Assembly: GCA_963082975.1 (NCBI GenBank)
Contig: OY720345.1
Span: 19,742,491-19,806,490, forward strand
Source: Labia minor
Lineage: Eukaryota; Arthropoda; Insecta; Dermaptera; Spongiphoridae
Direction: 5' to 3'
DNA length: 64,000 nucleotides
Under the pieces are notes generated by a model, which was not told where the DNA came from, made no database searches, and worked only from the letters and a program-made list of their open reading frames with translations. This document shows, piece by piece, positions 1-14,200 of the stretch. The position numbers and the translations under genes are program-made. The stretch's first letter is position 1, and the number at the start of each line of letters is the position of its first letter.

Positions 1-500
1 TCTGCGAGAATTCCTCTTTTATAGGTGTCTTAAGGTGAGGGGATGAAGATTGGAGGGGGAATAGCTTAACAAAATAATAAAGGCGGAGTCAATTCTGACT
101 GGTAATCATTTATCCAATCAAAATATATCTTCCATATCTGATTATTTTTTTTCAATTATTATTAAAATAAATTCAATAGATATTGGATAACAAATATACT
201 TAAATATATAAAATATATTCTTAACAATTAAATTATTTTATATAATATATATTAAAAATAACCAAATATGAAACTATTCATTTGAATTTTTTTTATTAAT
301 ATATATATTAAAATATAAAAAAAATCTTGTTAAGTTTTTTTCCTAATATAATATAATATATGTATTATATATTAGTGACGAATATAGAAATATATAATTA
401 GTGCACTGTTTAACAAAATTAATGAAGCACACTTTAATTTTTGGACATTATTGATTAAATTTGAAAAATATTATTCCATCTTATATGTAAATAAAAAAAT
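1..500. other. AT-rich sequence, no gene seen
   Basis: Only short AT-rich runs; no coding potential, no repeat matched elsewhere in the window. Confidence 0.6.
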
Positions 501-700
501 CTGGAGTGTCTCCACTTGACTATCTCGCAAATTTGAATTGGATAATCAAGCATTTTTTCTATATTTGAAAATTAATTAAAATTTTATTCTATCCGATCAT
601 AGGATTGAAGGTTTTTGACATAATTTTCACTGATAACATTTTATTGAAATAAGAAGAACAATCAAATAATATCAACATTGTTTTGATTTTTTTAATTAAT
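501..700 (-). mobile_element. Helentron-like family A, 3' part of a variant copy
   Basis: Begins with the family's 3' hairpin CTGGAGTGTCTCCA and the subterminal repeat ACTATCTCGC (reverse orientation). The inner part (540-690) matches the inner part of the copy at 52559-53064 rather than the main form, so a distinct subfamily exists. Confidence 0.7.
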
Positions 701-2841
701 TTGATAATAAAATCTGGTTGGGACGCGATAAAACACAAGAGTCTGTCATATAAACTATTCAACTGATTAATAAAAAAGTTTAAAGAAATTATACATTTTG
801 GTTTTATTTAAATTCTAGTTAGAAGAAATTCAGTCGGTGTGGCAAAAACAATGATCAATTTTTTAGTTAATATAAAGAAAAACTGTATATTTTTTGTTTT
901 TCAACCTATTTTTAAACATATTTTTAGATAAAAAACAAAAACATAAAATGTCTTACAATTCTTCTTTTGTCAATATAAGAAGAGGTGAGACTTTTATATG
1001 TTTACTTAAAATTATATTTATTAATTCAAGAATTAAGTTAATATAAATAATGAATCATCATTCATTGCCTATTGCTTTTATGATTGGTCATTTTGTAAAT
1101 AGACCAAAGACAAAAAACAAAACCATTTTGAGAATGGTAAAGATCTACAATAACAAAAGCCAATTATTATAAAGTAAACTTTTTTTACATTAGTAGTAGT
1201 AGTAGTAGTAGAACTTATATTATTTAACAAAACTTAGAATTCAATCTTTTATCAATTAATCATTTCATTCCTGACTGAAAAAAATTAATAATAAATTTAA
1301 TTAATATTAAATTTGACATTGAAATTTTTTGATAATGATTTTGATATTAGATTCAAATTTTGATTAATAATAAATTTCACCCTTGCAAAGGCAATATGTT
1401 GAAAAAGTTTAAAATTAATTGTCAGTCCACACCAGCGCAATAATTCTAAGAAGGTGGTTTTGGTGGATGAACAGTTTTTTTTTTAAGATTTCCACCCAAA
1501 AGAAAAATTTTATTATTAAATTTGGGAACCTTAAAATTTTATCTGCCCTGTTGGTGGTGTTTTGGCTAAATTAGAACGATACGAAGAAAGAATTATTATT
1601 ATTAATTTCATTTATTATTATTAATTAATTAATTTTTGAAATTATATCATATTTATTTAATAATATAATTGAAACGATTTGTTTTATTTTAATTATTTTC
1701 TTATTTTATACGAAAATAAATTATGTAAATAGAAACATTGTATTTAATAATATATAATACATTGTATTATTTTAATCTTAAAATTATTACATTGTTTGTG
1801 TTTGTACATTATCTCAAAATTATTAATCATTTTATATATTTAAAACCAAGAAAATAATTTTTGATTTAAATCCCTTGAATAGAATTTATATAAGCTCCCT
1901 TCAATTCATCCGATTCAACACTCAAATCAAAGAACCTGTCCATTCATATTTGACAATGAATATAAAATATTCTCGCAATTCCCACTCTCAGAATTATTAA
2001 AATATATAATAATAAATTTTTAGTGTACACAAATGGCACGAACGTGATAACAACTTGATTTATATATTTTCAGAAAAAATTACAGCTATACTACTTTTAC
2101 TTTAACAAATAGATTAAAAATGAAATGAAATATATTTTTATATTTGACATTAAAATAAAAAAATTATTAATTTATTTTGTATTTTAATTATTTTCTCAAT
2201 ATAATATATTGCATTAGAGTTATTTAAAGATTTTTTTTTGTAAATTTAAAAACCACTGATATAAAAAGTCTTACCAAAATTTAAATTTAGTTTATTTTGA
2301 TCAAAAGTCAATCAAGGCATTTGCATAAAAATTTAAATTGGCATCCCATTACAATGTCCATTTCGATGTCCAGATGTGATTCTCCTGTTCTATTCTAAAA
2401 TATTAATAATTATATTATTTTATTTTCACAAATCTAAAATATTATATTTAAAAAATATATTATATATATATTATTGCAAATGGGATAGAAACATTCAAGA
2501 GAACAAAACAGAAAAGTTTAATTATTTTAAATAAAAAAAATTAAATCTATATAGTTAATTCTAATCAAATATCAAAATATTGAAACCAAAATATAAGTGG
2601 CTTTTTTAAAAACTTGGAAATTTTGTTCATTGTAACTTTGGTCTGTTCCGTCTCAAAAGGTTGCTGATCTCTGTTTCTATGTGGTTCAAAAGTTCGAGAT
2701 CGAAATTGTATTTTATTTAAAAAGGGAAATCGCAGGATTTTATAAATTGGACAATGCAGGATTGCTTAATAAATACAAAATGTTGAGGAATTCAAATTAA
2801 ATCGAAAAAGATTGTATGGACATTTGAAATTCAGTCTTATA
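701..2841. other. AT-rich intergenic DNA with an (AGT)n microsatellite at 1191-1211
   Basis: No gene or recognised element. The trinucleotide run at 1191-1211 is the only clear structure. Confidence 0.6.
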
Positions 2842-3010
2842 AGAGGGCAGGTCAATAAGTCCGTGACTTTTGGAATGAAATACAGGTTTTTGGACCAAAA
2901 ATTATTTTATTTTTCAACCTAGTCTCCTTTAAGCTCTATACACTTCGTCCAACGTTTCTCCAATTTTTGTATCCCTTCCAAAAAATAACATTTGTCTAAG
3001 ACGTTATAAT
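2842..3010. mobile_element. Mariner-type MITE, one end only
   Basis: Starts with AGAGGGCAGGTCAATAAGTC next to a TA. The following sequence matches the first half of the element at 3207-3663. The other end is missing. Confidence 0.6.
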
Positions 3011-3206
3011 TTTATTTTTAGAATTTAATTTTATTAATTAATAGTTCAGAGTGAATTTTAATTGATTAAATTCTCACATATAGACTTTGTTGAATATATC
3101 AACATATATTTAAGAAAAATTTAAAAATATATATATATACCTGAAACAGTAATATTAAAAACTATTTATTAAATATATAAATAAATAATAATAAATGTAC
3201 TTTATA

Positions 3207-3663
3207 CGAGGGCAAGTCAATAAGTTTGTGATTTTTTGAATGAAATTTAATAAAAATTATTTTATTTTTCAACCTAATCTCATTTAAGCACTTCTTCAAA
3301 CGTTTTTCCAATTTTTTTATCTCTTCCAAAAAATAAGTATGACATAATTTTATTTATGGATTCACTCAGACAAACCCACTGTTTTGACTGTTGTTTGGTG
3401 GATCCACGTTTCATTCACGATTACGAAACGGCGCCAAAACTTAGTATATGATGTTTTTTTTTTCTGCAAAAAAATAATATTCACTTTTTTCCATTTTGTC
3501 TAGTCTGCTTTTAATGGATGCCAAACAAAAACTAAAAGACACAGCTGGCTCAAATTTCGACAGGAGTCAGATGATAGTTGCCTGCTGACAGGAGCAGCGT
3601 TGCCATTTTTATTTTAGAGAAGACAGGAAATTCAAAAAGTACGGACTTATTAATCTGTCCTAG
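3207..3663. mobile_element. Mariner-type element of about 457 bp flanked by TA
   Basis: The left end CGAGGGCAAGTCAATAAG and the right end (reverse complement CTAGGACAGATTAATAAG) are imperfect inverted repeats between TA dinucleotides at 3205-3206 and 3664-3665. The interior is related to the copies at 2842 and 5755. Confidence 0.65.
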
Positions 3664-3878
3664 TATATACAAATAGAAGTTCTTATAGTTATATGAGGTA
3701 ACAGGTTTTACACATTTACACAAGATACATTTTGTACGAATGGTTACTACTAATCTCATTTAAACAAAGTATATGTGCCTTCTATTCAATGGAGAGTATT
3801 TTACAATAAAAATATATTAATTTTATTGAGAATTCAAATTTTATACCATCTTATATATTATTATATCTCTTATCGGCA

Positions 3879-4657
3879 GGGTGACGTCCTGTTTTTAGGT
3901 GCTCTGTTCCGGCGTCCCGAAAAAAGTCTTCGGGACAGCCTATTGTCCCGTTTTTTTAAATATTTAAGACATTTCGTACTTTTTTTCAAAAATTTTCAAA
4001 TTTGGTTCTAAAACAAAAAGGTCAAACGTTTTCTGACTATCCTCTTAAACATTTCCGAAATTTTTCTAAATTTTTCTCAATTTGGTTCTAAAAAAATTAA
4101 GTTGACCTGTGGCCAGGTCCGAACCGACCGACTGTTTGAAATAAATTAATTTCCAGCTACAGAAACAATTTCAAATAATTTTAATATATCTATTAATGTA
4201 ATAAAAAACAGATATGGATATAACATAAATATTTTTAATTTTATTTTATTTAGAATATATATGCAAGACCAGGCTGTGACGTCACACATGAATGACTGGA
4301 TGACGTCATGTAATTTTAAATTAAGAAAAAACTAATAAAGATGATTTTAATAGTACCACTTCCGGTTTCCGGATTTGCACCAAAAGTTGATCAATTCATC
4401 ATACTGATGCATTAAGTAAATATACCAAATTTCATCAAAATCCATTGAGCCGTTCAAGCTGTACACATCTATACGGACGGACGGACAGACATCATGCTAA
4501 AAATACTTTTTTCTGTTAAGAAAATACTTGATTCGTGGAGATATGTAAAAATCCCCACATGTGAAATTTGGTCTGAAAACATTACCTCCCTTACTATCGT
4601 CAGTTGGTAAAAAGAGTTAAAATGTCCCTATTTGATGTTTTCAAAATATGGTCACCC
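3879..4657. mobile_element. TA-flanked MITE (family D) split by a family B insertion
   Basis: Ends GGGTGACG and TGGTCACCC match the intact short copies at 47308-47489 and 58844-59015. Its body (CTTCGGGACAGCCTATTGTC) runs 3879-4097 and resumes at 4614. Family B fills 4098-4613. Confidence 0.75.
4098..4613 (-). mobile_element. Helentron-like family B copy inserted in family D
   Basis: Reading in reverse, the 3' end carries the hairpin GACCTGGCCACAGGTC followed by AACTTA, and the 5' end reads ACCAACTGACG, a mutated form of the subterminal repeat ACCGACCGACG. A GGAC/AGAC tetranucleotide tract lies at about 4473-4490. The flanking host sequence is an A/T run. Confidence 0.8.
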
Positions 4658-5015
4658 TACTTATCGGCATATATACTAAAATTTTACTCTTAGAATAAGA
4701 TTAGATAGATATACCATTTATTTTCTAAATAAATTTTTAAAATTCATGAGAATTATAATTATATATTTTTATTATTTGATCTTGGCTTATATACTAATAG
4801 ATATTTATAAATAACTAAAAATATTTATCATATCTCACATTATAGCACAAGAAAAACAACAAATATACGTTTTTATGCTTCTATTCAATGAAAAAAAAAA
4901 TATGAAAGTATGTCATTGGAGGTGTAAGCAATTGTGAATGTTTAGGTTATCAGCAATGTCGCTATCATCGCTTCTGGTTTTGCTTGAACGACACTTTGCT
5001 AGCACCGCATTTTCC

Positions 5016-5053
5016 TATATAAATGTCTCTAGGTATATAATTTCATTCAGTTC
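5016..5053 (+). promoter_or_regulatory. Core promoter (TATA box plus initiator) of the Rab-like gene
   Basis: A TATATAAA box at 5016-5023 is followed by an arthropod-type initiator TCAGTT whose A lies at 5049. The first T of the TATA box is 33 bases upstream of that A, the canonical spacing. No clear DPE is seen at +28 to +33. Predicted 5' UTR is about 195 nt and contains one short upstream ORF (ATG at 5114, five codons). The promoter assignment is inferred from motif spacing. Confidence 0.65.
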
Positions 5054-5243
5054 GAGTGAAGCAGTGAGACGAGTGAGTTGACATTCGTGATCGTATTTTG
5101 TTTTTGTTTGAAAATGATAAGTCGCGAGTGAGGGAGGGGAGCGTGTGTGTGCTTTTGAGTGTGAGAGCGAGTGAGGGGGTGGGGGGGAGTGAATGGGCGA
5201 ACATGTGATTGCAAATTATATGTTTTGGATATTAAGCAACACG

Positions 5244-8200
5244 ATGGCAATTGTACAAGGAAAACTAGTTCTCCTAGGAGCTAGTGGTACGTTGGAAAAT
5301 ATTATTTATTTATTTATTTAAAAATAAAGGAAATTACAAAATAAAAATAAATTACTAAAATTAGAATGATGATGAATTTTGTTAAAAAAAGTGTAAAAAC
5401 GAATCAAAACAAGGACATAAGAATAAAAAAAAATTAAAATCGTCATCATTTGAATAGCCGCCTGATTTAAATAAAAATAATTATAATAAAAATAATTATA
5501 ATATTATTATTAATATTATTCATGACTATATCATCATTTATTTATAGAATAATACGAATTGAATTCACTGAAATGATTCATTGAATTTTTTTTTATTTTC
5601 ATTTATATAGGTATTTATATCATATAAGTAAATGATAAATATTATTATTATTTTTCTATTATAACTCTAAATCCTTCCTTATCTATTTTACTCCATTAAA
5701 GAAAAAAAAATTTATATAATTTAATAAAATAAAAAATAAATATTTATTATAATATGAGGGCAGGGCAATAAGTCCGTTTTCTGTCTCTCAAATGAAATTT
5801 CAATACTACTCCTCTCAGTAGGCAACTATTTGACTCCTGTCGAAATTTGAAACAGCTGGGTCTTTTCGTTTTTGTTTGACATTCATTAATAGCAGACTTT
5901 GAGAAGATAATGGAAAAAAGTGAATTTCCATGAAAATCCATGAATTGGGATACGAATTGCTTCCTCATTAACCCTTTTCTCCGGATTTAGCCCCGCGTGA
6001 CTATTTTTTGTTTCCACGATGGCGGAAAGAGATTTGACTCCAATGATGAAATCATCTCACAAACAAATACCTATTTTGATGTCCTCGACAAATGTTATTT
6101 TTTGGAAGGGTTAAAAAAATTGGAGAAACGTTGGACGAAGTGTATAGACCTCAAAGGAGACTACAAAAACCTGTGTTTCATTCAAAATGTCACGAACTTA
6201 TTGACATGCCCTCGTATAACAGATGCTCATGTATAAAATTCAATATTTTAATAATAAAATAAAGAAAAAAAGAGAGATTCAACTTTCATTAGCCTTCCAT
6301 TAACAATGGTTATTTTATTTAATTATTTTTTTAAAAGCAATTCATTGTCTCGCTATTCAAATGGATTGTAGAACATACTTAAATTGAAACATTTTAATTC
6401 ACCGGAAAAGAACACTTAGCTCTGATAACATTTAGACACATCTTTTTATTTATTAAAAAAAAATCCCCTCACTGAGCCTAAGATTGAAACTAAATTGCAT
6501 ATAGAATAATGGAAATAAATCTTTATCTTATCTTATTGTATATATATTTGTATTGTACATATTTGTATTTTTGAAATATATTATAAAATATTATAAATAA
6601 AATAAAATTAAATATTTATTTTAATAATATTTTATAATTAAATTACGAAATATATATTATGTTATATCCACAGGCCATACTTTTCTGTCTTTCAATGCAT
6701 TAATACGTATATTTAAGGGCTATATTTTTTAATTTATGTTCTTTTAAATCATTTGAAATTGTTTCATATTTTTCGTCGCTTATTTATTTTTAAATAATAA
6801 TCTTAAACTTAAATATTCATAGTTCATAAGGAATAATTTTTTTAAAAGTACCGAGCGGCGGTTCGGTGTGAACCAGGTACTAAATTATTATATACTTAAT
6901 TGTGGGTATGTACATATATTTAATAATATTATTTGAAAAAACACGTGAACCACTTTTGAAGACATTGAAGATGTTGATAAGTCTATCCTTGACATTCTTG
7001 AATTATTTTCCCTTCTTATTTATTTCTATTTGTTTATTTATTTATTTGTTATTTAATTTGTTTATTTTGCTTATTTTCCAACATTTTCTTTTCAATCATG
7101 CTGATTGTTCTTAAGATTTATATGCTAGTTTAAATAAACAACATGGAGTCACGTGGAGTGAGTTCCGGTGAGCGCGGCTGCCAGCCAAGATCACCTCTCA
7201 GAGAGATAAGGCGACCTGGAAACATTTCCCTGAGAATGTCCATGGATCGTCGCGATGTGTGGGCGGTTGCACCATCCTGTTGAAACCACACATTTTCCAT
7301 GCCATTTTCTTCCAATTTGGGTCGAAGAAAATTTTCCAGCACCAAACAACTTTGGCCACGTTTTCAGGTCCTGTTGCTGTCCTGGGACGTCCAGGCGACT
7401 TCTTTTTCAATGCTGAACCCGTCTGTCGAAAATTTGACACCCACACTGTAATCGTAGCGTGATGTGGAACAGGACCATGACGCCCGAGTCCGAAATGAAT
7501 TCGAAAAGCACGTTGTGTAGCAATTATCGAACCGCCGTTTTCGATAAACCGCTCAATAACAAAAGCACGATGTTCACCAGACCAAGGCATGTTGACTACT
7601 GACAAATGGCATAAAACCGGCTTTCTAACGGTTTTTATCCCACTACTCTACCTGCTCCCTCTTCTGAGAAAAAGGGATTTGAAATCGGATAGGTTTTTCT
7701 GCCCCACCTTGTAGTACCTGGTTCACCGAGCCGCCGCTCAAATAATTTAAATTACAAAAAATAATAATAAAACATACAGCCCTTAAACGTACCTATTAAT
7801 GCACTGAAAGACAAAAGTATGGTTCGTGGATATAACATAATATATATTTCGTAATTTTATTTCAAGCTGTACATCTATACGGACACACAACGTCGGACGG
7901 ACAGACAAGCGGGCAGATATCATGCTAAAAATACTTTTTTCTATTAACAAAATGAATGATTCGTGGAGATATGTAAAAATCTCCTCATGTGAAATTTGGT
8001 GTGAAAACAATACCTTCCCTTCCTATCGTCGGTCGGTAAAAATGTAATTAATCGACAGCAGCGCCATCTAACAATAATAAAAGTAAAAACACATAAGGTT
8101 TCCGGAAGTCAAATTTGGCTGTCATCCCCCTGGTTGCTACGTATCTTAAAGACAAATATTTGGTTGTTATTTTAATTGTAAATCAAAATCCAAATTTTAA

Positions 8201-11200
8201 ACCTTTATATCACAGACCATCTGGTTTATATTTCTTATTATCTAGTATATATAATTGATAATACATTAATCAATTAAAAATGAATCTTTATTCACAAGAA
8301 GACACAAAATATCCAATATATATAGGTTATTTTTTTATTTCTAAGTTTCTTTCATCTAAAGTAATGTTAATTGTCACTAAAATTATTTTTTTTTAATATT
8401 ATTTATAATTTATAATGATATAATTCCTTAAATTGAATTATAAAATAGTTAGATATATAAAAATGTAATGATTTAAAATAACGAAAACAATTCTTTTTTT
8501 AGGTCCTCTATATTCTTGTGTATATTGCCATACGAATTTTATAAGTGAGGAATTTTTATCGAAACATCTAAAAAAATGTTTTCATAAAAAAATATTTTCC
8601 ATTTTCAAAAATGATGTAAAACTCAAAATGGATACATATTTAGACGAAAAATTTAAAGAAGAAACTGATTCAAACCATATAGAAGACAGGCGTTTTCAAT
8701 GTAATTATTGTAAAGAGAAATTTAATCAGACATCAACTTTAAATAGACATTTATTAGTTCATAGAGGAGAAAAACCTTTTGAATGTAATTATTGTGAAAA
8801 GAAATTTATTGTGAATTCACATTTAAATAGACATTTATTAATTCATACAGGAGAAAAACCTTTTGAATGCAATTATTGTGAAAAGAAATTTATTATGAAA
8901 TCACATTTAAAAAGACATTTATTAATTCATACAGGAGAAAAACCTTTTGAATGCAATTATTGTGAAAAAAAATTTAATCAGAAATCAAATTTAAATAGAC
9001 ATTTATTATTTCATATAGGAGAAAAACCTTTTGAATGCAATTATTGTGAAAAGAAATTTAATCATAAATCAAATTTAAATAGACATTTATTATTTCATAT
9101 AGGAGAAAAACCTTTTGAATGCAATTATTGTAAAAAGAAATTTATTCAAAAATCAGATTTAGTGAGACATTTATTAATTCATACGGGAGAAAAACCTTTT
9201 GAATGTAATTATTGTAAAAAGAAATTTAATCATAAATCAAATTTAAATAGACATTTATTATTTCATATAGGAGAAAAACCTTTTGAATGCAATTATTGTA
9301 AAAAGAAATTTATTCAAAAATCAGATTTAGTGAGACATTTATTAATTCATACGGGAGAAAAACCTTTTGAATGTAATTATTGTAAAAAGAAATTTATTCA
9401 AAAATCAGATTTAATGAGACATTTATTAATTCTTACGGGAGAAAAACCTTTTGAATGTAATTATTGTGAAAAGAAATTTATTCAAAAATCACATTTAGTA
9501 AGCCATTTATTAATACATAATGTTTGAAAAATAGACTTAATAATGAAAACAAGATTTTCTTTAAATATAGCTTATATACTTTATAGTACAAATTATTGTT
9601 TAAATCAATAAAAATCTGATTTATTTAACTTAGTATTTATATTTACTATTTTATATGCTCTATTAAATAATATATTATTACTAATTATCTATTACATTTA
9701 AGAATTCTATCATTTTATTATCCATATGTTAATTTAGTTATTATTTATTTATACAAATCTAAAATATGTCTATGATTCTTATTTATTACTAATCTATAAT
9801 TGTAAATAAAAAAGAAACTTTATAAAAATACTAATTTCTTACACGAGAAAAGCATTTTGAATTTAATTTAATCACATTTAAATGTCATTTACTAATTCAT
9901 ATAGATAAAAAGTTTTTTGGAATGAAATTATTGTAAAAAGAAAATTAATAATATTTAACATTTATTAATACATTCTTGGCTCACCGAGCCACCGGTCGGT
10001 AAATAAAAAAATAGGTTCCTTATTATCGGATACTCGTAATATAAATACCTAGGGGGGTGCGGTGGGTGCGGTCCGCACCGGGCGGCACTTATCTTGGGGC
10101 GGCATTTTTTATATTTAGTTATAGTTGTAAAAAGCAACTTATTCATTTCATATTTATTTTTTTTCTTTCTTGAATAATAAATGATTATTATGATTATTAT
10201 AAGTTTACTATTTGATTTATATAAATTATGATCAACTATATGATTTCGAATATTATTCCTCGGTGTATATAAATGCATTTTAGTGTAAATTTTGAATTCT
10301 AATTTTAAGAACAGGATAATAATTTTATTTTATTGTATTCATTAAAATTCGTTGAATTCGTAAACGCATCTTTACGATTTTGTTCGGCAATTTTTCCTAA
10401 TTAAAATTTTTTGATATCAGTTTATAAATGTCATTTCTTTTGAAAAGTTTATATGATTACTTTGAAGTGATATACCAATATTTTTTTAAATCATAGATTT
10501 TTCTTTTGAAAAGCAGAGCCGGCGGAAAAAATATAAATATAAATTTTGAGAGCATTATACACGATTTTTCTAGTATGAAAGCTAGAAGAGTAAATATTAT
10601 ATTAATATGTTTATACAAGTGCATACAAATATGTGTAAAAAAATTTACTCTCTCTGTGTATTAATTAATATTGATTAAATAACTTAATAATTTATTTATG
10701 TGCATTAATTTATAAATACCACTATTTGATTGACTTATAATAAAAAGGGCGGCAAACTGAAGATCGCCCCGGGCGGCAAAAGTTCTAGGTACGCCACTGC
10801 TGAATCGCCATTCAAATAATTTAACATAACATTAATAAAAAAAAGATTAGTTATAAAACATACACCCCTTAAACGTACGTATTAATGTACTGGAAGAAAG
10901 AAAAGAATGACCTTAAAAAATTATTTATTTAGAGATAAAACTCACATTTCAGCTATGCTGCTATTATGCTTTTCTTAAAAAAAATTATTCCTTATTATTG
11001 GGTTTGGCTGGTAATACTAATAACCATCACCGTTCAAATAATTTAAGAGAACATAAATGACTAATAAAACATACTCCTTAAACGTATGTATTTTATTTTA
11101 TTTTTTTTTTTTGCGGTGAGGGTAGGCAAATGTCTGACACATCTCAAGTTGTCACAAACTTGGTATGTGGGACTTGCACCCACTAAAACCCTACCTCGTG

Positions 11201-14200
11201 TTGAAAAACAACATCCACCCCGGTACCACTTCAGGGTGGTGTTCTTTATTTATTCATTTATTTATCCATTTATTTTTTTTAACAAATTAATCAATATTTT
11301 TATTAATTTATTTATAATAAAATGCTATATTTACAATAATAATTTTAATTAAAAAATAAAATTTATAAAAGAATAGAATATAGAAATTTATATTTATATT
11401 TGGATATTTATTGATACCATATATATGTTTTAAAATTAGATAAATATTTTAAATTTATTAGAGAATCCTAATAAATATTTAGAAAGAGCAGTGGTGTATT
11501 GGGGAATGCGGGGGAACGACGTTTCCTTACTTTTTTACACGTTCTAGTACTTTTTACAAGTTTTAGTACTTTTTCATGTCCCGACGACAACTTCCACTTA
11601 AATCTACTGTTAGAATTTCTTTTTTTTTGTGTTCGTTAATATTTTGCTTAGTAAGAATAAGAAAAAATAAAAACTTATATGGATAAAAATAGTTTACTGA
11701 AAATTTGACTTTTTTTTGCTCCCACTTCTTATTTAACCAAACAATACATCACTGAGAAAGAGTGTATAGTTTAACGAAAAAACAAATGAAAAATAGGCAA
11801 AAACAGGTAGATAAAAAATTTACATTAATATTGATTAGAAATAATTTAAAAAGAAATAATGACTAAATTAAAAATATTGATTGATGAAGAAAATTGAATA
11901 TACATAGGCTATACTGAGTGAGACTGGGAAACAAACTAAATTGCATACTTGGAGATTAAAACTTGTAGACTATGCAGATCAAACAAATACTAATGCCGAG
12001 ACTTGCAAGGAGATCGACGAAAAACTAAAAAACGATCTAAAAGAAGAAAAAACTGGACCTGGTTTCTTTAACCAAAGGTCAGAAAAATAGGTAAACTTAT
12101 CAGAAGAATAATGAAAACTAAAAACCATGAAAATATTTTTGAAAATAATTTTAATTTTAATTTTAATTGTAAATTCTTCTAAGAGTAATGAATAAAAAAT
12201 AATTTATAAATAAAATCTATCTATCTATCTTTGTGGCTCTACGGAATTCGAAAGTTCTTGGCCACAGCAACCACATTTCTCCAAGTATCCCTATCCTAAG
12301 CCACAACCATTCAACTTCTACCCTCTCCCATCTCCCCCACGTTCCTTCCGTTGTCCACCCATCATCCAATCAGTCTCTCCACCAATATATTTTTCGCCAT
12401 TCTTTCCTCTATCATTCTAACCACACATGTCCTGCGTATTTTCAATAAAATAGAGAGGTTATAAGAATATTAGAAACCAGAATAATAGATAAAAACTTAA
12501 AAAATACCTAAAAATGTATTCCTTTACAAAATTTTAAATTTTTTTTTAGTAATACCCAAAATAGAATTATTTAAACGAGTAAAACAATAATTTAACTTTT
12601 TATTTATTTAAAATTCATTTGTTAAACTTCTTTTTTAAGACTTATTTATACAATAAATAGATATGCAAATGCAAAAATGGTATTGATTATTTTTGTATTC
12701 AATAGGGGTCGGAAAAACGTGTCTTGTATGCCGGTATGTGAATCAAGCCTTTCCCGGTGATCAGAGTTCCACTTTGGGCATTGCATTCTTTTCACTCTCT
12801 ATATCAGTTGGGCCAACCCTAGTTAAAATTCAGGTGAGTCTGTATTTAAGAATTTGTAATATCAAATAACAAATGGACTAGAAACGTTTGACTGTCTAAT
12901 GGGGACGGATACTACATAGAAATGTAGGAAAACTACTTAAAAAGAACGATTATATTATTTGAAATATAGAAACTAAATTATATTTTTACACACTTTAATT
13001 TCACATGGTGTCCTGTCGTCAAATCTTAAAAGGTGAGAAATGGGTGTGTAGGTGTTGTTCTAAGTCACAGGGAATACTTAACACGGTTCTTCTCCAAAAT
13101 GAGATTATTTTCTATAATAAATTATTTTATTACAATATTAATGTACTCTATAACAGTGATTCTCAACCTTTTTTTTTACTGCGGCACAATTTTAACGGTT
13201 TAAAAATTTGGCATCAAACAAAGAAAAAGATAAGTGTTGATAACATATTGAAAAAAAGTGTTTATTTTTTTATTTTTTAGAACCATATTGAAAAAAATTT
13301 AGAAAAAAAGTCGGAAATGTTTAAGAGCCTAGTCCCAAAAACGTTTTACCTTTTTTTTTAGAACCAAATTGAAAAAAATAATAATAATTTGGCGGCACAT
13401 TTTGATAATCTTGCAGCACACTTTTGGAAATCTCGCAGCACACAAAAGTGCCGCGGCACAGTGGTTGAGAATCACTGCTCTATACTAGGTAATATAAAAT
13501 TTAAAAGATTATTATATTTTCTTAAATAATAATATTGAGAAATGAAAAATATTTTTTACTATCTCGTTAGAGATAGTATTGCGATCACGAAAATTTTCGA
13601 TGTCGAGATTTTGATGTTTTTATACGTTTTGAAGGTCCCTGAGTCATTTTCACTAACAAGGTTGAGAAAAATGTCTGTGTGTCTATGTTTGTGTGCGTGT
13701 ATGTAGATAAGATTACGTAAAAACGGTTTGAGCTAGAATAATAAAATTTGGTATACAGGCATTATTCAAAATTCGTAGTTTTCTATCAACTTTTGAGAAA
13801 TGTACCTTAACCGGAAGTGGGTTATTACCTACCACGTTTTCATTTTTTTTCCTCTAAAGTGACCGTAAAAATAAAAATATATGTTTGATAATTTTTCACA
13901 TGATTAATAATTGTATAAAACTGCTATATATAGAATTTCAGCTTGATTGAATTGCTGAAAGTACCAGAATTAATTTTTTAACACTGCAAATCTCACGCGC
14001 CAACACGTGCCATGGTGCCATCAATAAAAAGCCAAACATGCGCTGGTTTAATATTTATTATTTATAATTTGTAATTAATTAAATTTAATTTAAATATAAT
14101 ATATCATGTTATTTAATCCAATTTAAATTGCGAGATAGTCGAGTGGAGACACTCCAGCTAATTTTTGAATATAAATGTTATTCAATACTAATGGGATATA

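Noticed and set aside
5047-5250. Open frame on the minus strand rich in Pro/His
   Set aside because: It is the complement of the GA-rich 5' leader of the Rab-like gene; low complexity and no splice or family support.
9955-10278. Frame of about 107 codons, repeated at 39470-39715
   Set aside because: It lies within the hAT-type element, shows no known domain, and has low-complexity Ile runs.
13595-13720. Conserved frame ESFSLRLRKMSVCVCV seen at several loci
   Set aside because: It is the 5' part of family A including its microsatellite; repeated non-coding DNA.
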